DNA from: Jiella mangrovi | GTDB lineage: Bacteria > Pseudomonadota > Alphaproteobacteria > Rhizobiales > Rhizobiaceae | Direction of reading: 5' to 3' | Assembly: GCF_017815135.1 (NCBI RefSeq) | Contig: NZ_JAGJCF010000026.1 | Location: forward strand, 1-44,873 | DNA length: 44,873 nucleotides | Part shown: in pieces, positions 6,276 through 14,521 of the stretch | Position numbering within the stretch: the stretch's first letter is position 1 | Layout: every line of letters begins with the position of its first letter | Made by a program: the position numbers and the translations under genes | Notes under the pieces: generated by a model | Databases searched by the model: none | The model's input: only the letters and a program-made list of their open reading frames with translations | What the model was told of the DNA's origin: nothing

Positions 6276-8626
6276 GAAAGCCTCTCGGTCATCTTGGGAA
6301 ACGAAATGTAGAACGTTGTCCCGGCACCGGGTTGGGAATCGAACCAGATCCGCCCGCCATGGCGCTCGACGATCTTCTTGGCGACTGCAAGGCCGATCCC
6401 GCTGCCCGCGTAGCGCTCACGCTCGTGCAGCCTCTGAAACATCTGGAAGATGCGCTCGCCATATTGCGGATCGATCCCGATGCCGTTGTCTGCGACGGAA
6501 AAGAGCCAGTCCTCGTCGTTCTGCTCGGCCCTGATCTCGACCAGCGGCGGCGCGTCGGAGCGGAACTTCACCGCATTGCCGATCAGGTTCTGGAACAACT
6601 GGCTGAGCTGACTGCGGTCTCCTTCCACGGCGGGAAGTTCACCGACCTTCACCGTCGCGTTCGTCTCTCGAAGCGTTTGATCAAGGTCGAGGACGACCGC
6701 ATCGACGATGGCGCGTGTCTCGACAGGCACGAGCGGCGCGGCCTTGGTGCCGATACGCGAAAAGGACAGGAGATCGTTGATCAGGAGCTTCATGCGCTTG
6801 GCCCCGTCGACGGCATAGGCGATGTACTTGTCGGCGCGTTCGTCCAGCTGCCCCTTGTATCGCTGCGCGAGAAGCTCGGTGTAGCTTGCCACCATCCGCA
6901 GCGGTTCCTGCAGATCGTGGGCGGCGACATAGGCGAACTGTTCCAGCTCGGCGTTCGAGCGCTTGAGACCCTCGGTCTGGGCGGCGGCCTCGGCGTCGGC
7001 CCGTTTGCGATCGGAGATGTCGCGTGCGATCTTCGAGGCACCGATCAGCCTGCCGTCGATGTCGCGCACCGGCGAAATGTTCAAGGAGACATCGACCGGC
7101 GTCCCGTCCTTCTTGACCCGCACGGTCTCGAAGAGATGGATCTTCTCGCCGTGACGGACCTTGTCCAGAAAATCGTCCCTCTCGTCCTTGCGATCCGCCG
7201 GAATGATCTTGTCGGTATCGTTTCCGACCATCTCGGCTGCGCTGTAGCCGTAAAGGCGCTCCGCCGCCTGATTCCAGGTCTGTATGCGGCCCTTAAGATC
7301 GAGGATGAAGATCGCATCCTGCGACGTCTCGACCGCCGCGCTCAAGAGCCGCTCGCGCTGCGTCTTGTCGCGAAGTTCGGCGTTGATCCGCTGCTGCTCG
7401 GCGAGCGCCCGGGTCAGCGAAGAGCGCTTTTCTTCCACCTCGCTCGCCATGCTTTCGAAGGCGCGGGCGAGCGTCCCGATCTCGCCGCCGGCCTTTGTCG
7501 GCAGTTTCGGCCGCTCGCCCCGCTCCATCGCCTCGGCGCCCCGCGTCATCGCATGGATTGGCCGCACGAGGCCCCGCGCGACCAGGAGCGCAAGCGCGAT
7601 GGCGCAGACGGCAGCGATGATGGCACCGAGAAGGATCGATCTCTGGGGTGCGTCGGCGATGGACGTCAACACATCGTAGGGTACGGCTTCGACAACGAAG
7701 ATCGGCTCGGACCCGGCCAGAACCATCGGTTGGAAGACGACGCCGAACGTGTCGCCACTCCGATCCGTGGTGACCTCACGGACCTCGCGGCGCTGGGCGA
7801 CGGCGGTGCCAAGGGCGGGAAACACATCGCCGATGCGGGCCGACCCGCCGCGTTGAAACGCAAAATCGTCCCTGCCGTCGGGCGAGAAAAGGATCTGCCC
7901 GGCTTCGTTCGCCACATAGATCGACCGCTCGGGTCCCGTCGCCGCTCGCATCGCGGCGAAAAAGACCCGCAGGTCGATATTGATGATCAGAATGCCGAAG
8001 GGCCGGCCATCAGGCGCGACCACCGGCGTTGCGGCACGAAAGACGGGTTTCAGGGGCGTCTCGATTTCACCCTCTTCTTCGTTGAGTTCGATCGGCGTGA
8101 GGTTGACACGGTTTTTCGATGCCGCGACCGTATCGCGAAAATAGGGGCGACTTCCCTTTCGCTGCAGCGCGGCGTCCTGAACGACGTAAACCCCGTTTCC
8201 CGCCGGTGACCGATTGACGCGGACGATCTCCCGTCCCCCGTCTTCGACGCCGATGAAACGGAACTGAAGATAGCTCGGTTCGACCTGGAGCTGGCGCAGG
8301 AAGAACTGCGCCAGCCTTGCGCGCCAGACGTCGATCGCAATGCCGCCTTCCGGATCGACACCGCCGTTACCGGCAGCCCTGACGATCCCGGCGACGGCGC
8401 TGAGGGCGGTCGCGGAAAGGACGTCGTTCGCCGCTGTGTCGGCGATTTCCGCAATGGGATCGGAGACAAGGCGCAGATGGCGTTCGATCTGCTCCAGCGC
8501 GCTCGGCACGACGAGCGCGCGCAAAGTGTAGAAGCTCAAGGTTCCAACGACGGTAGCCGTCGCGACGACCAGCACGGCATTCGCCAAAGCGAGCCTGCCC
8601 CACAGGCCCATCAGCGTCTCCCTCAT
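6272..8626 (-). CDS. Membrane sensor histidine kinase (Cache-HAMP-PAS-HisKA-HATPase)
   Basis: From ATG 8626 the protein is 784 residues. TM1 (about 10-36) is followed by a periplasmic double-Cache-like region (about 45-325, with YLQFRFI and ILIINIDLRVFF segments), TM2 (about 331-350), HAMP (about 351-404), PAS (about 427-541), then a phytochrome-type kinase core with H570 in AHDLQEPLR, N-box NLIGNAVKF and GSGIGLA. The reading frame stays open to a TTG at 8773, but that would place 49 polar residues before TM1, so 8626 is preferred (weak GAGCGG site). The kinase core is the class that signals to Rcp1-like receivers, and the next gene encodes exactly that. The ligand cannot be told from sequence; Cache domains commonly bind small organic molecules. 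Confidence 0.9.
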   Translation of the reverse strand: MRETLMGLWGRLALANAVLVVATATVVGTLSFYTLRALVVPSALEQIERHLRLVSDPIAEIADTAANDVLSATALSAVAGIVRAAGNGGVDPEGGIAIDVWRARLAQFFLRQLQVEPSYLQFRFIGVEDGGREIVRVNRSPAGNGVYVVQDAALQRKGSRPYFRDTVAASKNRVNLTPIELNEEEGEIETPLKPVFRAATPVVAPDGRPFGILIINIDLRVFFAAMRAATGPERSIYVANEAGQILFSPDGRDDFAFQRGGSARIGDVFPALGTAVAQRREVREVTTDRSGDTFGVVFQPMVLAGSEPIFVVEAVPYDVLTSIADAPQRSILLGAIIAAVCAIALALLVARGLVRPIHAMTRGAEAMERGERPKLPTKAGGEIGTLARAFESMASEVEEKRSSLTRALAEQQRINAELRDKTQRERLLSAAVETSQDAIFILDLKGRIQTWNQAAERLYGYSAAEMVGNDTDKIIPADRKDERDDFLDKVRHGEKIHLFETVRVKKDGTPVDVSLNISPVRDIDGRLIGASKIARDISDRKRADAEAAAQTEGLKRSNAELEQFAYVAAHDLQEPLRMVASYTELLAQRYKGQLDERADKYIAYAVDGAKRMKLLINDLLSFSRIGTKAAPLVPVETRAIVDAVVLDLDQTLRETNATVKVGELPAVEGDRSQLSQLFQNLIGNAVKFRSDAPPLVEIRAEQNDEDWLFSVADNGIGIDPQYGERIFQMFQRLHERERYAGSGIGLAVAKKIVERHGGRIWFDSQPGAGTTFYISFPKMTERLS

Positions 8627-9240
8627 ATCCGCTCGGCCAGCTCGGACCGCTCTTTTCACAGCCCAAGGCCAGCCAAGCGATCCCGTCCGGCCCTCGATAT
8701 CGCGCAAGCCCGCCGTATCGAGGCGCTGGCGAACGACACCAAGCGTCGGTGACCGTTCGGCATCGCGGTGCAATCAGGACACCAGTTTCCATCGCAATAC
8801 AACCGATAGCGACTGATTGTCAGTCTGTCAGACCGTTTTGCGGGGTTTGGGCGAGACGCCCGGTGACCGGCGCAGTCTCAAGCAGGCGTTTAGGCCTGCT
8901 CGAGGCTCTGCGTGCCGGGCCGTCCTTCGCGCTTCCTTTTCGAAGATCGGTCTGCGGCCGGGGGGATGAGCACCGCCTTCGCGCGGACTTCGGGTCGTCG
9001 CGGCGGGGAAGCCGCAGTCTCGCCGGGCCGGGCCGCGACGGCCTGCAGCATCGGAGAGATCGAGCGGTCCCTGCGCGCCCGAGCGGACGCAGCGGCGCTC
9101 CGGAACAAAGCTTCTTTGCATTTTCATCTAGTCTTGTATAAGATATATATTATGATTTTTGAGCGACCGGGAAATCGAATGGGGCGAGGGCTCGAGGGCC
9201 CGATGGCGCTCGCGATGAGCCTTCGGGCGGCGCTTTTGGG
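8627..9240. other. Intergenic region, mostly featureless
   Basis: About 600 bases between the sensor kinase (minus) and the GntR gene (plus); it must hold promoters for both. Visible structures are a hairpin (AGCAGGC 8881-8887 pairing with GCCTGCT 8894-8900) and a short AT-rich stretch at 9129-9160 with a candidate operator. I see no convincing gene: open frames here lack ribosome sites and family resemblance. Confidence 0.5.
9132..9143. promoter_or_regulatory. Candidate GntR operator/promoter element
   Basis: TCTT-GTAT-AAGA, symmetric about its centre, inside a TATA-rich stretch about 100 bases before the gntR start. HutC-type GntR proteins often bind GTAT-containing palindromes near their own promoter. 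Assignment to this regulator is by position only. Confidence 0.35.
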
Positions 9241-9981
9241 ATGATGGCACGGATGAGCGAGACGATTTCCGAAGCGCCGGCTTTCAGGCCCCTTTACGTC
9301 CAGGTGCGTGATACCCTGCTTAAGCGGCTGATCTCCGGATCCTGGACACCCGGGATGATGCTGCCGAGCGAGTTTCAGCTCGCCAAGGAACTCGGCGTCA
9401 GCCAGGGGACCGTGCGCAAGGCGCTCGACGCGATGACGGCCGAGCACCTTCTGTTGCGCCGCCAGGGCCGGGGGACGTTCGTCGCTTTGCCCGAAGAGGG
9501 GCGGATCCTCTTCAAGTTCTTCCGCATGGTCGCCGACGGGGGTGAGAGGCTGTTTCCGCTGAGCCAGATCGTCGGGCGCGGACGCTCGAAGGCCAGTGCC
9601 GCTGACTGCGCCCGGCTCGCATTGCCCGCCAAGGCCGAGGTCTGGTGGATCGACAGGATCCGTCAGCTCGGCGGCAAGCCGGTGATCTTCGAGCGGATCA
9701 GGCTTCCGGTCTCGCGCTTCCCGCAGCTCGGCGACATGGCGGACATTCCCAACAATGTCTATGCGCTCTATTCGGAAGAATTCGGGATCACCATCGGCAA
9801 GGCCGAGGAAAAGCTGAAAGCCGCCTTGGTCGACGAGGCCGCCGCCTCCCATCTCGGCTGCGAGGCGGGACGCCCCGTCCTGATCATCGAGCGCGTGGCG
9901 ATGGCTCTCGACGACACCCCGATCGAACACCGCCTGTCCACCTGCCTGACCGACGAGTGTCACTACCAGGCCGAGCTTTAG
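9241..9981 (+). CDS. GntR-family regulator, HutC/UTRA type
   Basis: A 246-residue protein. The winged helix (about 17-82) contains the family signature LPSEFQLAKELGVSQGTVRKAL and RRQGRGTFV. The UTRA effector domain (about 95-240) follows, with WWIDRIRQLGGKPVIFERI and the closing LIIERVA-x6-PIEHR pattern. UTRA domains bind small metabolites that release the operator. Three ATGs cluster at the start (9241, 9244, 9253), none with a strong ribosome site. The exporter gene begins 75 bases after the stop on the same strand, so it is probably the first target. Because the whole stretch to 18957 looks like one sulfonate pathway, a sulfonate intermediate is a reasonable guess for the effector (inference). 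Confidence 0.88.
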   Translation: MMARMSETISEAPAFRPLYVQVRDTLLKRLISGSWTPGMMLPSEFQLAKELGVSQGTVRKALDAMTAEHLLLRRQGRGTFVALPEEGRILFKFFRMVADGGERLFPLSQIVGRGRSKASAADCARLALPAKAEVWWIDRIRQLGGKPVIFERIRLPVSRFPQLGDMADIPNNVYALYSEEFGITIGKAEEKLKAALVDEAAASHLGCEAGRPVLIIERVAMALDDTPIEHRLSTCLTDECHYQAEL

Positions 9982-10056
9982 CCCGGCCGCCCTCCCCTCA
10001 CCGCTCAACATCTTGCGGCACGGCCACACGCCTGCCCTTCGACGATCCAAGGCCCC

Positions 10057-11067
10057 ATGTCCGCACTCACGCCCGCCGCTTTGAAGACCCGCTACTGGCC
10101 CCTGTTTCCCGGCATTCTGCTTGCCCTTGTCGTGGCGGCGGCGGCGCGTTTCGTCGCCGATCACTACAATGCCCCGGTGATGCTGTTCGCGCTCCTCATC
10201 GGCATGGCATTCAATTTCCTCGCCGAGGACGCGCGGTTCAGGGCCGGCCTCGAATTCTCCTCCAAGACGCTTCTGCGCATCGGCATCGTGCTTCTGGGGG
10301 CCCGGATCACGACGAGCGACATCGCGTCGCTCGGAATATCGACCTTCGCGACGGTGATCGGCCTCATCGCCCTGACGATCGCAACGGGCTTCGTCTTCGG
10401 GCGGATCTTCGACAAGCAGTGGCGATTTTCGCTGCTCACCGGCGGTTCGGTGGCGATCTGCGGCGCCTCGGCCGCGCTCGCCATCGCCTCGGTCATTCCC
10501 CACAACGAGAAGACCGAACGCAATCTGCTCTTCACCGTCGTCTCGGTGACCGCGCTCTCGACGATCGCGATGATCCTCTATCCGATCCTCTTCACGCTTC
10601 TCGGCTTTTCCCAGAACCAGAGCGGTTTCATGGTCGGGGCGACGATCCACGACGTCGCGCAGGTCGTCGGCGCGGGCTATTCGATCTCGACCGAGGTCGG
10701 CGATGTCGCGACGATCATCAAGCTGTTGCGCGTCACCATGCTGCCGGTCGTTCTGGTCATCATCGTGCTCGCGCTCGCAGGCAAGCGGAAGGGCAGCACC
10801 AAGTCGGTCCGCCTGCCGCCCTTCGTCATCGGCTTCGCCGTTCTGACGGCGATCAACAGTTTCGGCCTGCTGCCGCCGGTCGTCGCCGATGTTGCGGTCG
10901 ACCTGTCCGGCTGGCTTCTCGTCATCGCCATCTCGGCCCTCGGCGTGCGCACCAACATGAAGGACATGCTGCAGCTCGGCTGGCGCCATGTGGCGATGGT
11001 CGTCGGCGAGACGCTGGTGCTCCTGTCCCTGGCGATCACCGCCGTCGAGATCGGCCTCGCCGGCTGA
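10057..11067 (+). CDS. YeiH/SuyZ-type putative sulfate exporter (UPF0324)
   Basis: A 336-residue membrane protein with about ten hydrophobic segments. Family hallmarks of COG2855 (YeiH; TauZ/SuyZ in sulfonate degraders) are seen: LIGMAFNF near 47-54, RIGIVLLGARI near 86, the SVAICGASAALA block near 135, and a HDVAQVVGAGYSIS block near 202-215. Members next to sulfonate genes are thought to export the sulfite or sulfate set free during desulfonation. The neighbouring dehydrogenases fit that reading. Transport has not been shown for most members. The gene lies 75 bases downstream of gntR and probably shares its transcript. Confidence 0.88.
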   Translation: MSALTPAALKTRYWPLFPGILLALVVAAAARFVADHYNAPVMLFALLIGMAFNFLAEDARFRAGLEFSSKTLLRIGIVLLGARITTSDIASLGISTFATVIGLIALTIATGFVFGRIFDKQWRFSLLTGGSVAICGASAALAIASVIPHNEKTERNLLFTVVSVTALSTIAMILYPILFTLLGFSQNQSGFMVGATIHDVAQVVGAGYSISTEVGDVATIIKLLRVTMLPVVLVIIVLALAGKRKGSTKSVRLPPFVIGFAVLTAINSFGLLPPVVADVAVDLSGWLLVIAISALGVRTNMKDMLQLGWRHVAMVVGETLVLLSLAITAVEIGLAG

Positions 11068-11083
11068 CGAAGACATCGGCCCG

Positions 11084-11150
11084 AAAACCGGTTTCGATTT
11101 TCCCGAGAGCGCCGGGCGAAAAAGTGGAATCCGGTTTTTCGAAAAGCCGG
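11084..11150. repeat. Mosaic intergenic repeat fragment
   Basis: This segment begins with the same catcggcccgaaaa core found at 44517-44532 and ends in an imperfect palindrome at 11131-11150 (CCGG, TTTTCGAAAA, CCGG). Repeats of this style are scattered through Hyphomicrobiales genomes. It lies between convergent genes (exporter plus, lacI minus) and may double as a bidirectional terminator. Confidence 0.5.
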
Positions 11151-11188
11151 CGCGCCAGAGAGAATTTCCAGCATCGGGCGATGCGAAG

Positions 11189-12223
11189 TTAACGCCCGAT
11201 GCTGGAGGATCGCGGCGCCGGCCCGAGCGAGCCGCGCTCGATGATCGATGTCTCGATCGAGACGTGGCGGTCCTGCGGCTGCCCCTCGATGAGGTCCAGC
11301 AGCGCCTTGGCGGCAGCCAGGCCCATGCGGCGATGGGGAACATGCACGGTCGTCAGCCCGGGCTCGACGAGGGCGGCGATGTCGATGTCGTCGAAGCCCG
11401 TGATCGACAGGTCGCAAGGTACGGTCAGGCCGCGCCGCCTGGCGGCGACGATCGCGCCGACGCCCAGAACGTCGTTGCCGCAGATGATCGCGGTCGGCGG
11501 CTCCGGGGCCGCCATCAGGCGGTGCAACGCCACGCCCGCTTCGTCGAAGGCGTATCGCACTTCCTCGACGACGAGACCCTCGGGCGAAAGCCCGGCCTCG
11601 CTCAAAGCCGCCCGCACGCCCGCGATCCGGCCCGCCGCGCGATCGTTCATCGCCGTGATGCCCGAGATCATCGCGATCCTTCGATGGCCGAAGGCGATCA
11701 CCCTCTCTGCGATGGCCCTGGCCGCCGCCACATTGTCGAAGCCGACATAGACGTCGCCGGGGCCGCCGATCGACCAGGCGATCACGCAAGGGGTGGCGAA
11801 GCGCTTGAGGAATGCGCGCGTCTTTTCAGGACGCGCCGTTCCGATCAGGAGGATGCCATCCGCCCCGCGCCCGACGAGCGCCCGGATCTGCGCGGCTTCG
11901 CGTTCGGCGTCATAGCCCGAGCTCGCCACGAGCAGATTGACGCCAGCCTCGGCGAGAGCCTCCTGAAAGGCCTGCAAACCGCGCGCGAAGATCGCGTTCT
12001 CCATCGTCGGAATGACGGCGCCGACCGTATGCGTCTTGCGGGAAGCCAGCGCCCGACCGCCGAAATTCGGGGTGTAGCCCAGCGCCTCGACCGCTGAAAG
12101 AACCCTCTCCCGCGTCTTCGAGGTGACCTTTGCCGGCTCGTTGAGGCACCGCGACACCGTCGCCGTCGAAACACCCGCCACACGCGCGACGTCGTCGAGT
12201 TTCGGCTTGGCGGACACGTCCAT
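11189..12223 (-). CDS. LacI-family transcriptional regulator
   Basis: A 344-residue regulator. The N-terminal helix-turn-helix (about 8-55) reads KLDDVARVAGVSTATVSRCL and is followed by the hinge with GYTPN. The rest is a periplasmic-binding-protein fold (LVASSGYDAEREAAQIRAL, ITGFDDIDIAALVEPGLTTV) ending in a typical dimer region. It is divergent from the small membrane gene and TRAP operon; two LacI-type palindromes lie in the intervening space. Most likely it represses the TRAP/dehydrogenase operon until the transported substrate or a product binds. The ligand is unknown. Confidence 0.93.
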   Translation of the reverse strand: MDVSAKPKLDDVARVAGVSTATVSRCLNEPAKVTSKTRERVLSAVEALGYTPNFGGRALASRKTHTVGAVIPTMENAIFARGLQAFQEALAEAGVNLLVASSGYDAEREAAQIRALVGRGADGILLIGTARPEKTRAFLKRFATPCVIAWSIGGPGDVYVGFDNVAAARAIAERVIAFGHRRIAMISGITAMNDRAAGRIAGVRAALSEAGLSPEGLVVEEVRYAFDEAGVALHRLMAAPEPPTAIICGNDVLGVGAIVAARRRGLTVPCDLSITGFDDIDIAALVEPGLTTVHVPHRRMGLAAAKALLDLIEGQPQDRHVSIETSIIERGSLGPAPRSSSIGR

Positions 12224-12308
12224 GAATTATCGCCCCATGTGCCTCGAGACATGCGGCTTTTCGGCGCTGGCTGAGGCTCTTTGCAAAGATAGCCCGTTTT
12301 GCCGGCAA

Positions 12309-12344
12309 TGAAAGCGCTTGCCAAATGAAATGTAAGCGCTTACA
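12309..12344. promoter_or_regulatory. Two LacI-type operators
   Basis: TGTAAGCGCTTACA at 12331-12344 is a perfect 14-base palindrome with the CG centre typical of LacI-family operators. A second, weaker site with the same AAGCGCTT core (12312-12319) lies 22 bases away centre to centre, about two helical turns. Both sit between the divergent lacI gene (start 12223) and the membrane/TRAP operon (start 12378), so the adjacent LacI protein is the obvious binder and could regulate both directions. Confidence 0.8.
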
Positions 12345-12377
12345 AAAAATCCAGTTCGGCTTGGGAGGGCCTGACTG

Positions 12378-12605
12378 ATGAAAAATCCCAAAATCTGGCT
12401 CGTCGCCGCGCTCGTCGTCTTTCTCGCCTTCATCGCGAACGTCTTCGTCGGCGCGTCCGCCGGAACGGTCGTCGTCGGGCGGACGGGCGAGCTCTTGATG
12501 ATGATCGCGGTGAGCGTCCTGTTCGTCATCGGGACGCTGTGCAGCGAAGCCAGGGCCAGATCAAACGAGCCCAGTTCGCACGAGCCCAGATCACACCAGC
12601 ACTGA
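12378..12605 (+). CDS. Small two-helix membrane protein
   Basis: A 75-residue protein with two hydrophobic helices (about 6-30 and 37-55), a short glycine-rich turn between them and a polar, His/Ser-rich tail. The start ATG at 12378 follows GGGAGG by about 11 bases. It is the first open frame after the LacI operators and 24 bases before the TRAP binding-protein gene, so it is probably co-transcribed with the transporter. I recognise no family. It could be a transporter-associated small protein or an unselected open frame; ribosome site, position and clean hydrophobic pattern favour a real gene. Confidence 0.6.
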   Translation: MKNPKIWLVAALVVFLAFIANVFVGASAGTVVVGRTGELLMMIAVSVLFVIGTLCSEARARSNEPSSHEPRSHQH

Positions 12606-12629
12606 CACGTTATCTCGGGAGGAGATCGC

Positions 12630-13784
12630 ATGACCAGCAAGACTGTGAAAGCTGAAATCGAAAGCAACGAGCGCCGCAACTTTCTCAAGCTCACGGCGGC
12701 GGGAAGCTTCACCGCCGCTCTCGTCGCGGGGGCGGCGGGAACGCTGTGGTCCGACGCGGCCGCTGCTCGAACCGCCAATGAAGAGCGCGAGCGCGAGGCC
12801 GCCGCCGAACAGACCATGACGATCGCGACGGCCTATGTCCTCGGCGCATCGCGCAGCTATCCGATCATGCAGCTCGACCTGAAGGAGAACATCCAGAACC
12901 TCTCCGATGGCCGCATCTATGTGAAGCTCGCACCGGGCGGGCAACTGGGCGCCGGCGGCGCGCTGGTCCAGAAGGTGCAGAGCGACACCATTCAGGCGGC
13001 GCAGCATTCGATTTCGAACTTCGCGCCCTTCGCCCCGGCGGTCGACCTCATCAACCTTCCCTATTTCTGCGGATCGAACCAGCGCTTCGTCAATCTGGTC
13101 AAGTCCGAGGCCTGGAAGAGCGAGGTCCATCCGAAGATTGAGGAGCGTGGCTTCAAGCCGCTCTTTTACGTCGTCATCGATCCGCGCGTCGTCGCCATGC
13201 GCAAGGGCGAGGACAAGCCCGTCCTGGTGCCCGGCGATCTGAATGGCGTGAAGTTCCGCGTGCCGGGCTCCGAGATGCTCCAGCAATATTACCGGATGGT
13301 CGGCGCCAACCCGACGCCGGTCGCCTGGGGCGAAACGCCCTCGGCCATCAAGCAGGGCGTCGCCGACGCTCTCGATCCCGCCGTCGGAGCGCTATACGTC
13401 TTCGGTTTCAAGGACATCCTGTCCAATGTCACCTTCACCCAGGCGGTGCCGGACGCGCAGATCTATTCCTGCAATCTCGAATGGTTCAACGGCCTGCCCG
13501 ACGCGCTCAAGCAGGCGATCGAGGAGGCCTCGGAAATGACCTCCGCGCAGAACCTCGCCAAGGTCCCCTCGGCCCGGGCCTTTGCCATGTACGAGATGCG
13601 CAAGGCCGGGGTCGCGTTCCATACGCTCAGCGACGATCAGCTTGCCGAGTGGAAGGATGCGGGCGGCTATCAGCGTAGCGAGTGGGACAGCTACAAGGCC
13701 GATCTTGCAGGCTCGATGGACAATTTCGCCAAGCTCGAGGAAGCCGCCGGGACCGACAGCAAATACTACGTCAACGACGCCTGA
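12630..13784 (+). CDS. dctP: TRAP transporter substrate-binding protein (DctP family), Tat-exported
   Basis: A 384-residue periplasmic receptor. The N-terminus carries a twin-arginine signal: R15-R16 in ERRNFLK followed by a hydrophobic stretch to about 38. The mature part has DctP family segments (VKLAPGGQLGAGGALVQKVQ, the GVKFRVPGSEM arginine-containing ligand loop, then TPVAWGETPSAIKQGVADA). The arginine in that loop normally pairs with the carboxylate or sulfonate of the ligand. A strong GGGAGGAG site precedes ATG 12630. Two permease genes follow and the dehydrogenases after them suggest a hydroxylated sulfonate as cargo (inference). Tat export is less common than Sec for this family. Confidence 0.93.
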   Translation: MTSKTVKAEIESNERRNFLKLTAAGSFTAALVAGAAGTLWSDAAAARTANEEREREAAAEQTMTIATAYVLGASRSYPIMQLDLKENIQNLSDGRIYVKLAPGGQLGAGGALVQKVQSDTIQAAQHSISNFAPFAPAVDLINLPYFCGSNQRFVNLVKSEAWKSEVHPKIEERGFKPLFYVVIDPRVVAMRKGEDKPVLVPGDLNGVKFRVPGSEMLQQYYRMVGANPTPVAWGETPSAIKQGVADALDPAVGALYVFGFKDILSNVTFTQAVPDAQIYSCNLEWFNGLPDALKQAIEEASEMTSAQNLAKVPSARAFAMYEMRKAGVAFHTLSDDQLAEWKDAGGYQRSEWDSYKADLAGSMDNFAKLEEAAGTDSKYYVNDA

Positions 13785-13800
13785 CCTGTCGCCCTGGCCT

Positions 13801-13826
13801 GAAAGTGCCGCATCGCCGGCGCTTTC
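13801..13826 (+). other. Intercistronic hairpin after dctP
   Basis: GAAAGTGCC at 13801-13809 pairs with GGCGCTTTC at 13818-13826 (one G-U pair, 8-nt loop) just after the binding-protein stop, with no U-run. Such hairpins commonly stabilise the 3' end of binding-protein mRNA or attenuate the permease genes. The rest of the 210-base gap to dctQ holds only the AAAAAAGGAGG ribosome site of dctQ. Confidence 0.5.
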
Positions 13827-13994
13827 GGGCAGGCCGGGACGGCAAGGCGGGCTCAACCGCCCCACCTCCCGCCCCCTCGCCCGGCCGCGCGTGGCTCGCC
13901 CGGCTGTCGGTCTTTCCAGACCCGCCCGACGGCCTGCCGATGGACCGGATCCTGCGCGGTTCCGTCTTCGTCCCGCTGAAAAAAGGAGGCGCCG

Positions 13995-14510
13995 ATGCGT
14001 CCCTTCTTCGCTTCTGTCGATAAAAATCTGGAACGATGGGCCTTGCTCGTCTTCTACACGCTCCTGGTTCTCGTCATGGCCGTGGAGGTCGTGCGGCGCG
14101 AGGTGTTCTCCTATTCCTCGATCTGGGGTGAGGAGGTCGTGCGCTACTCCTTCATCTATCTCTCCTGGATCGGTGTTGCCGCGGCCATCAAGGAAAGAGC
14201 GCATATCCGCATCGACATCCTGACCGCGCTGGTGCCCCGGCGCGCCAAGACGGCGATCTACATTTTCGGCGACATCGTCATGCTTCTCGTCGCGGTGATC
14301 GCGCTCTACTGGTCCTTCGAGACGGTCGCCGTCTCATGGAAGTTCGGCTCGGTCAGCCATGGCCTGCGCCTTCCCATGGTGTGGTTCCTCGCCGCCGTGC
14401 CGATCGGCTTCGCGCTCGTCGTCTTCCGGCTCGTCCAGTCCATCATCCGCGATGCCCGCAGCCTTGTTGCGGGAACCCCGGTCTATGAAGGCGAACGTCT
14501 GTTCGATTGA
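13995..14510 (+). CDS. dctQ: TRAP transporter small permease (DctQ family)
   Basis: A 171-residue protein with four membrane helices, normal for the family. It has the typical N-terminal helix followed by VVRREVFSYSSIWGEEVVRYSFIYLSWIG (in part) and the conserved acidic/aromatic WGEE-x-RY pattern. The E-x-A-HIRID segment after helix two is also typical. The start follows a strong AAGGAGG site. The stop lies about ten bases before the large-permease ATG at 14522, so the subunits are co-translated. The complex uses a sodium gradient in characterised members. Confidence 0.92.
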   Translation: MRPFFASVDKNLERWALLVFYTLLVLVMAVEVVRREVFSYSSIWGEEVVRYSFIYLSWIGVAAAIKERAHIRIDILTALVPRRAKTAIYIFGDIVMLLVAVIALYWSFETVAVSWKFGSVSHGLRLPMVWFLAAVPIGFALVVFRLVQSIIRDARSLVAGTPVYEGERLFD

Positions 14511-14521
14511 GGTTTGACGCG

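Noticed and set aside
8627-8773. Extended N-terminus of the Cache kinase from TTG 8773
   Set aside because: It would place a polar stretch of 49 residues before the first membrane helix and has no convincing ribosome site.
9124-11343. A minus-strand open frame of over 700 codons across gntR and the exporter gene
   Set aside because: Composition is Arg/Asp/His-rich as expected for an antisense shadow; both sense genes are clear family members.
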